NCBI GenBank assembly: GCA_031763025.1
Contig: JASSKH010000040.1
Span: 2,679,001 to 2,743,000, forward strand
Origin: Macrocystis pyrifera
Taxonomy: Eukaryota > Sar > Phaeophyceae > Laminariales > Laminariaceae
Length of the DNA stretch: 64,000 nt
Direction of reading: 5' to 3'
Position numbers and translations under genes: made by a program. Shown one piece after another: positions 61,201 through 64,000 of this stretch. The number at the start of each line of letters is the position of its first letter. Position 1 is the stretch's first letter. The notes beneath the pieces are model-generated. The model was given only the letters and a program-made list of their open reading frames with translations, ran no database searches and had not been told where the DNA came from.

Positions 61201-64000
61201 GGGGATATATATACCGTGACACTGGCTCTTGCTTTCCTTGTCTTTTGTCGCGCAATCGCTCTTGTCTATATGTTCACGAAGTACAACCATGCAAAAGTGA
61301 GGAATAATAAGCTGGTGGTGGTGGTGGTGGTGGTGGTGGGTCCTATCGCAACACCCCCCCCCCCCACCTCTCCCCCCTCCCGAGGCTTGCTTAGAACGCC
61401 CCCCCCCCCCGTGCCCGTGTGGCAAAGCAGTAGAGAGTAGAACTCACATAGTAGGAGAACGTGAAATATACAAGGAGGAACGGGATGTGTTAAAAGAGGA
61501 GATGAGGGAAGTAGACGAGTGTGACATGGAGGAGTTTGATACACTGAATAGCAGCGAGAAAACGATCGCTATCCTAGGAGATAGATGGTGGCCACAGGCG
61601 GCCAGACGGGAAGGGGATAGGATTATTAAAAGCAAAAGTTCCTATGTAATGTATGGAAACAACGTAATGAGCGCCTAATTGTTTGAACGGTGCTCCGTCT
61701 CGAAAGGGATGCATGGTCAATGGTCAAATGACTAAGGCAAGCAACAAATGAGTACGCCCCCCCCCCCCCCCCCCCCCCCCTCCCGAGGCTTGCTTAGAAC
61801 CCCCCCCCCCCCCCCCCCCCACTGTCTATGGTCATACAAACTACGGCATGCATTATAATGAGTACCCCCCCCCCCAACTATGGTTATACGACTACGGTAC
61901 ATGCGTGACATCGAGTACACCCCTCCCCCACGCCTTCGCCGCGCTCTGTTTCTTGGCCTTGCAGCCTGAAGTCGGCACCGGCTGCCCCTGCCCCTGCTGC
62001 CGCCGCCCCTGCGTCCACATCGAGGGTGAGAAGAATCGTATATCGTATTTAGATAGATGCGCCAAGCGTAAAATGCATACCTTGTACATGTATTACCAGT
62101 ATTTTTATAAAACTAAAAAACAACAGCTGTGAGGTCGAGGACTTGCTCGAAACTCATCTTTTCACGGCGTGTGTGATATTTTTACGGGGGTCCATACTTA
62201 ATAGGACCTATGGTATACATAAAAATCTATATATTTACCTATTTTTACTAACAATATTTGGTCCTATTTACTATGGTCCCCCCGTAATAGTGATACTTCC
62301 ACCGCGCGTACTACGGGTGTTACACGATCTCGTGCACGAAGTACATGTATGTCTCGGGGGTCAGGTCGGGTCAACGTGCCCAAACTCCAGGGGTAACAAC
62401 AGCCTGTTCTGATGTTACAACGAACGGGGGTTATGGGCTAAATAAATTGACACACGACACGAAATTGGAACGTGGAAGTGTGGTGAGCTTAAGCTTTATT
62501 TTCACCAATCCGCCGGAGGATTAACAAAAAAAAAAAAAAAAAAAAAAAAAAATGTATGATGAAAGTGCGTTCGCCTGGGTCGAAAGTCAAGAGCGGCGGC
62601 GGGGTGAGCGCTGCTATACACCTCGGCGCACCGTCGCCTTACTCTGGCACGATGTAAGAGCGTACAGGTTACGCTTTCGCCCCCTCCCCATGATTGCGCC
62701 GAGAGGCGCCCTGCATGCGTCGTTCCGTAGGGTTTTTATGCACATAGACAAAACTTAGGCACGGGGTGCGGGCGATGTCCAGGCAACACCCCCGTTTTCT
62801 CCACGAAAACTCCCGACATGTACGTACTATACTCCAATAGTATGATATCTTGTAAGTTTTGGTTTCGGAAGGTCGAGAGCACTTTTCGTGAAAATCTCGC
62901 GATCTATCCTGACATGCCTCACGACGTTGTTTCGTCTCGGCGCGTTTTGTTTTATTCATGTAACACTATAAAATAAATGATACATACCTGGTTGTATACA
63001 ATTTCTTTAGTTGCGAAAAGTTTTGCCTTCTTTCTCTACATGGTCCCGTCTCGGCGCGTTTTTTGTTCACTTCAATACTTTTCGCCTGGTACCTGCTGGT
63101 ACAGCAGCGGTACAGTTATACCTGTTCTACTACAGGAGGTACTTTTTTTTTGTTTCAACTATAATTAGTGCAATGTATTATTTTAGTTGCGAACTTGCTC
63201 TTTTTCTCCCCCACTTTTTTTTTTCCGTCTCGACCGACGCGTTTTTTTTTTTTGTTTTTGTTTTGTTTCAAAACCCTTTTCCTGCTACACCTGGTACGTG
63301 CATATCGTGTCTATCAGGGTATGTATAATACTTGATTATATATTTCTTTCTTCTTTTTTTGGTTCCTTTTCGGTGTGGTCGTTAAAGGCGGCACCAGCGG
63401 CCGCGGCGGCACCTGCGGCGGCGGCAGACGACGATGATGACGACGATGACCTGTTTGGTGATGACGACGAGGAGGAGGTGGCCAAGCCCGCCGAAAAGAC
63501 CCGCGCCGAGAAGATGGCGGAGGCCAAGTCGGCCAAGGACGCCAATAAGAAGGTCGACAGGTAAAAAGATAATAATCGATCGATGGGACCATCCGACGGA
63601 TCGACAGACCGACCGAATTTCCGACCAATCAACAGATTGACCGACTGATCGAGATACAGGGACCATTCGACCGATCCACAGACTGGTCATCCATGCGACC
63701 GATCAACAGACCGACCATCCGATCAACCGACGGACCGACCGGTCGATCGACTGACCTATTGATCGACCCACAGACCGACCGACCGACCATTAGGCTGTGA
63801 CGAGCTGACAGATTGAAAATGAAATTTACGAAGTATAAATGTGTTCAACTTTCCTGTATGCCGTGGCAGATAATCCTTCAAGGGGGACGAGTATTTCCGT
63901 TGGGGGGACCGGGGGTATTTTGACGTGGTTATGCCTCGGGTTCAATCATTTTTCGTGGTTTCTTCCAGTTAGTTTCGCATCGAGCCCCTTCCATGACGAC
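58125..64000 (+). CDS. eEF1B beta/delta-like guanine exchange factor, 5' part
   Basis: Translation elongation factor 1B subunit, which recharges eEF1A by exchanging GDP for GTP. Seen: N-terminal GST-C-like domain (exons 58125-58223 and 60729 to 60835 or 60845) with SYVEGYAYSQADADVF and KAPHAYRWFIHIA, then an Ala-rich linker, the acidic DDDDDDDDLFGDDDEEE motif and a Lys/Ala-rich EKTRAEKMAEAKSA helix (exon 63388-63560). The DDDLFG block is a family hallmark. The catalytic C-terminal domain (KPWD-type motif) is not in the window. Exon 1 starts at ATG 58125 with MAPKFDLGTPKGLGGFNGF. Introns are about 2.5 kb each and repeat-filled. Beta versus delta subunit was not decided. Confidence 0.9.
58224..60728 (+). 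other. eEF1B intron 1
   Basis: Contains TATTAATA words (59131, 59704), TACCWGGTA words near 58480 and 59015-59030, and a GGGTCGGGTCAGG array (59720-60575). No second gene recognised. Confidence 0.8.
59720..60575. repeat. GGGTCGGGTCAGG-type minisatellite
   Basis: Two blocks (59720-60070 and 60380-60575) of about 45-bp units CACGGGTCGGGTCAGGTCGG, GTCAAGAGTTTTTCAAA, separated by about 300 nt of unrelated sequence. Confidence 0.88.
60729..60845 (+). CDS. eEF1B exon 2
   Basis: After acceptor GTCGGTCAG: ADADVFSSCSGAPDKAKAPH, AYRWFIHIAAIKGVRR. Two donors are possible. GTACGG at 60836 is the better match but leaves phase 2. GTGCGA at 60846 gives phase 0 and joins exon 3 as RRYGA|AAPAAA. With the first, an unseen small exon is needed before 63388. 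Confidence 0.88.
61375..61412 (+). repeat. Third C-tailed motif CTCCCGAGGCTTGCTTAGAAC
   Basis: TCCCGAGGCTTGCTTAGAAC followed by a C-run occurs here and again at 61781-61820. It may be a third short 3' end that uses a C tail. Confidence 0.6.
61439..61780 (+). mobile_element. 5'-truncated LINE end: RT C-terminus, R2 3' UTR, poly(C)
   Basis: An open frame THIVGEREIYKEERDVLKEE ... DECDMEEFDTLNSSEKT, IAILGDRWWPQAARREGDRI ... VMSA and stop (61678) resembles the C-terminal tail of non-LTR retrotransposon ORF2 proteins. It is followed by TCTCGAAAGGGATGCATGGT, CAATGGTCAAATGACTAAGG, CAAGCAACAAATGAGTACGC and 24 C. Heavy 5' truncation is the normal outcome of target-primed reverse transcription. Identification of the frame rests on recall of similar tails, not on a database search. 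Confidence 0.65.
61821..61928 (+). repeat. Two successive R1 tails with poly(C)
   Basis: CTATGGTCATACAAACTACG, GCATGCATTATAATGAGTAC, C12; then CTATGGTTATACGACTACGG, TACATGCGTGACATCGAGTA and CACCCC. Confidence 0.75.
62182..62287. mobile_element. 105-bp MITE, copy t
   Basis: TTACGGGGGTCCATAC ... CTATGGTCCCCCCGTAA, right flank TA. Confidence 0.9.
63388..63560 (+). CDS. eEF1B exon 3 (acidic linker)
   Basis: After TTTTCGGTGTGGTCGTTAAAG: AAPAAAAAPAAAA, eight Asp, LFGDDDEEEVAKPAEKTRA, EKMAEAKSAKDANKKVD and split codon AG. Donor GTAAAA. The next exon would supply the catalytic domain. Confidence 0.92.
63561..64000 (+). other. eEF1B intron 3 (partial) with GACCGACC/GATCGATC simple repeat
   Basis: A degenerate GACCGACCGATC tetranucleotide array at 63580-63785. 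A possible acceptor CTTCCAG lies at 63968, but the exon after it does not match the family in the required phase, so no exon was called. Confidence 0.6.

Larger units (their letters stand above)
60846..63387 (+). other. eEF1B intron 2
   Basis: Contains GTCG and CTG simple repeats, a LINE RT C-terminal fragment with R2 tail, R1 tails, MITE copy t and a 30-nt A-run (62525-62551). Confidence 0.75.

Noticed and set aside
63968..64000. Possible eEF1B exon 4 at the right edge
   Set aside because: After the acceptor-like CTTCCAG, the required phase gives an immediate stop and other frames do not resemble the catalytic domain.

Overview
The window looks like a repeat-saturated segment of a large eukaryotic nuclear genome. 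The evidence is long GT-AG introns, a non-LTR retrotransposon, very low coding density, and two recognisable eukaryotic housekeeping genes (ALG10 and the eEF1B exchange factor). Base composition, intron size and repeat load would fit a multicellular photosynthetic stramenopile such as a brown alga. That is an inference from general style; no marker in the window fixes the lineage.

Layout. 1-3200 holds a decayed non-LTR retrotransposon on the minus strand. 4880-23884 (+) is one gene, ALG10, the dolichol-linked oligosaccharide alpha-1,2-glucosyltransferase. It has seven exons spread over 19 kb, and its first two introns (7.3 and 6.6 kb) are packed with minisatellites and mobile elements. 24.3-38.3 kb is intergenic: tandem arrays, about a dozen small inverted-repeat transposons, a tRNA-derived SINE and a 345-bp terminal-repeat retrotransposon in miniature. 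From 47.7 down to 38.7 kb (-) there is a set of short coiled-coil exons with clean splice sites, probably one unidentified gene. 48-58 kb is repeats and transposon debris. 58125 to the right edge (+) holds the first three exons of an eEF1B beta/delta-like gene, which runs off the window.

The strongest unexpected signal is a set of cut-and-paste transposon scars. A 105-bp palindromic element (ends TTACGGGGG / CCCCCGTAA, flanked by TA) is present about 20 times. The 8-bp word TATTAATA (TA-TT-AA-TA) is present 25 times, where about one is expected by chance. Inside two unrelated repeat families the same TA can be found empty, filled with the 105-bp element, or replaced by TATTAATA, which identifies the word as the excision footprint. 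A second palindromic word, TACCWGGTA (and TACCGGTA), behaves the same way at TA sites and is also strongly over-represented, implying another unseen TA-specific transposon.

A second system is a LINE/SINE-like set with poly(C) instead of poly(A) tails. Two different 3' ends share ATGAGTAC(A/G)CC followed by long C runs. One of them lies directly downstream of a reverse-transcriptase C-terminal fragment. These C (or G) runs reach 49 nt and create many spurious ORFs.

ALG10 reads as a good family member in exon order and splice phase, but its frame is broken twice, both times in G/C homopolymers. Sequencing or assembly error should be excluded before it is called a pseudogene.
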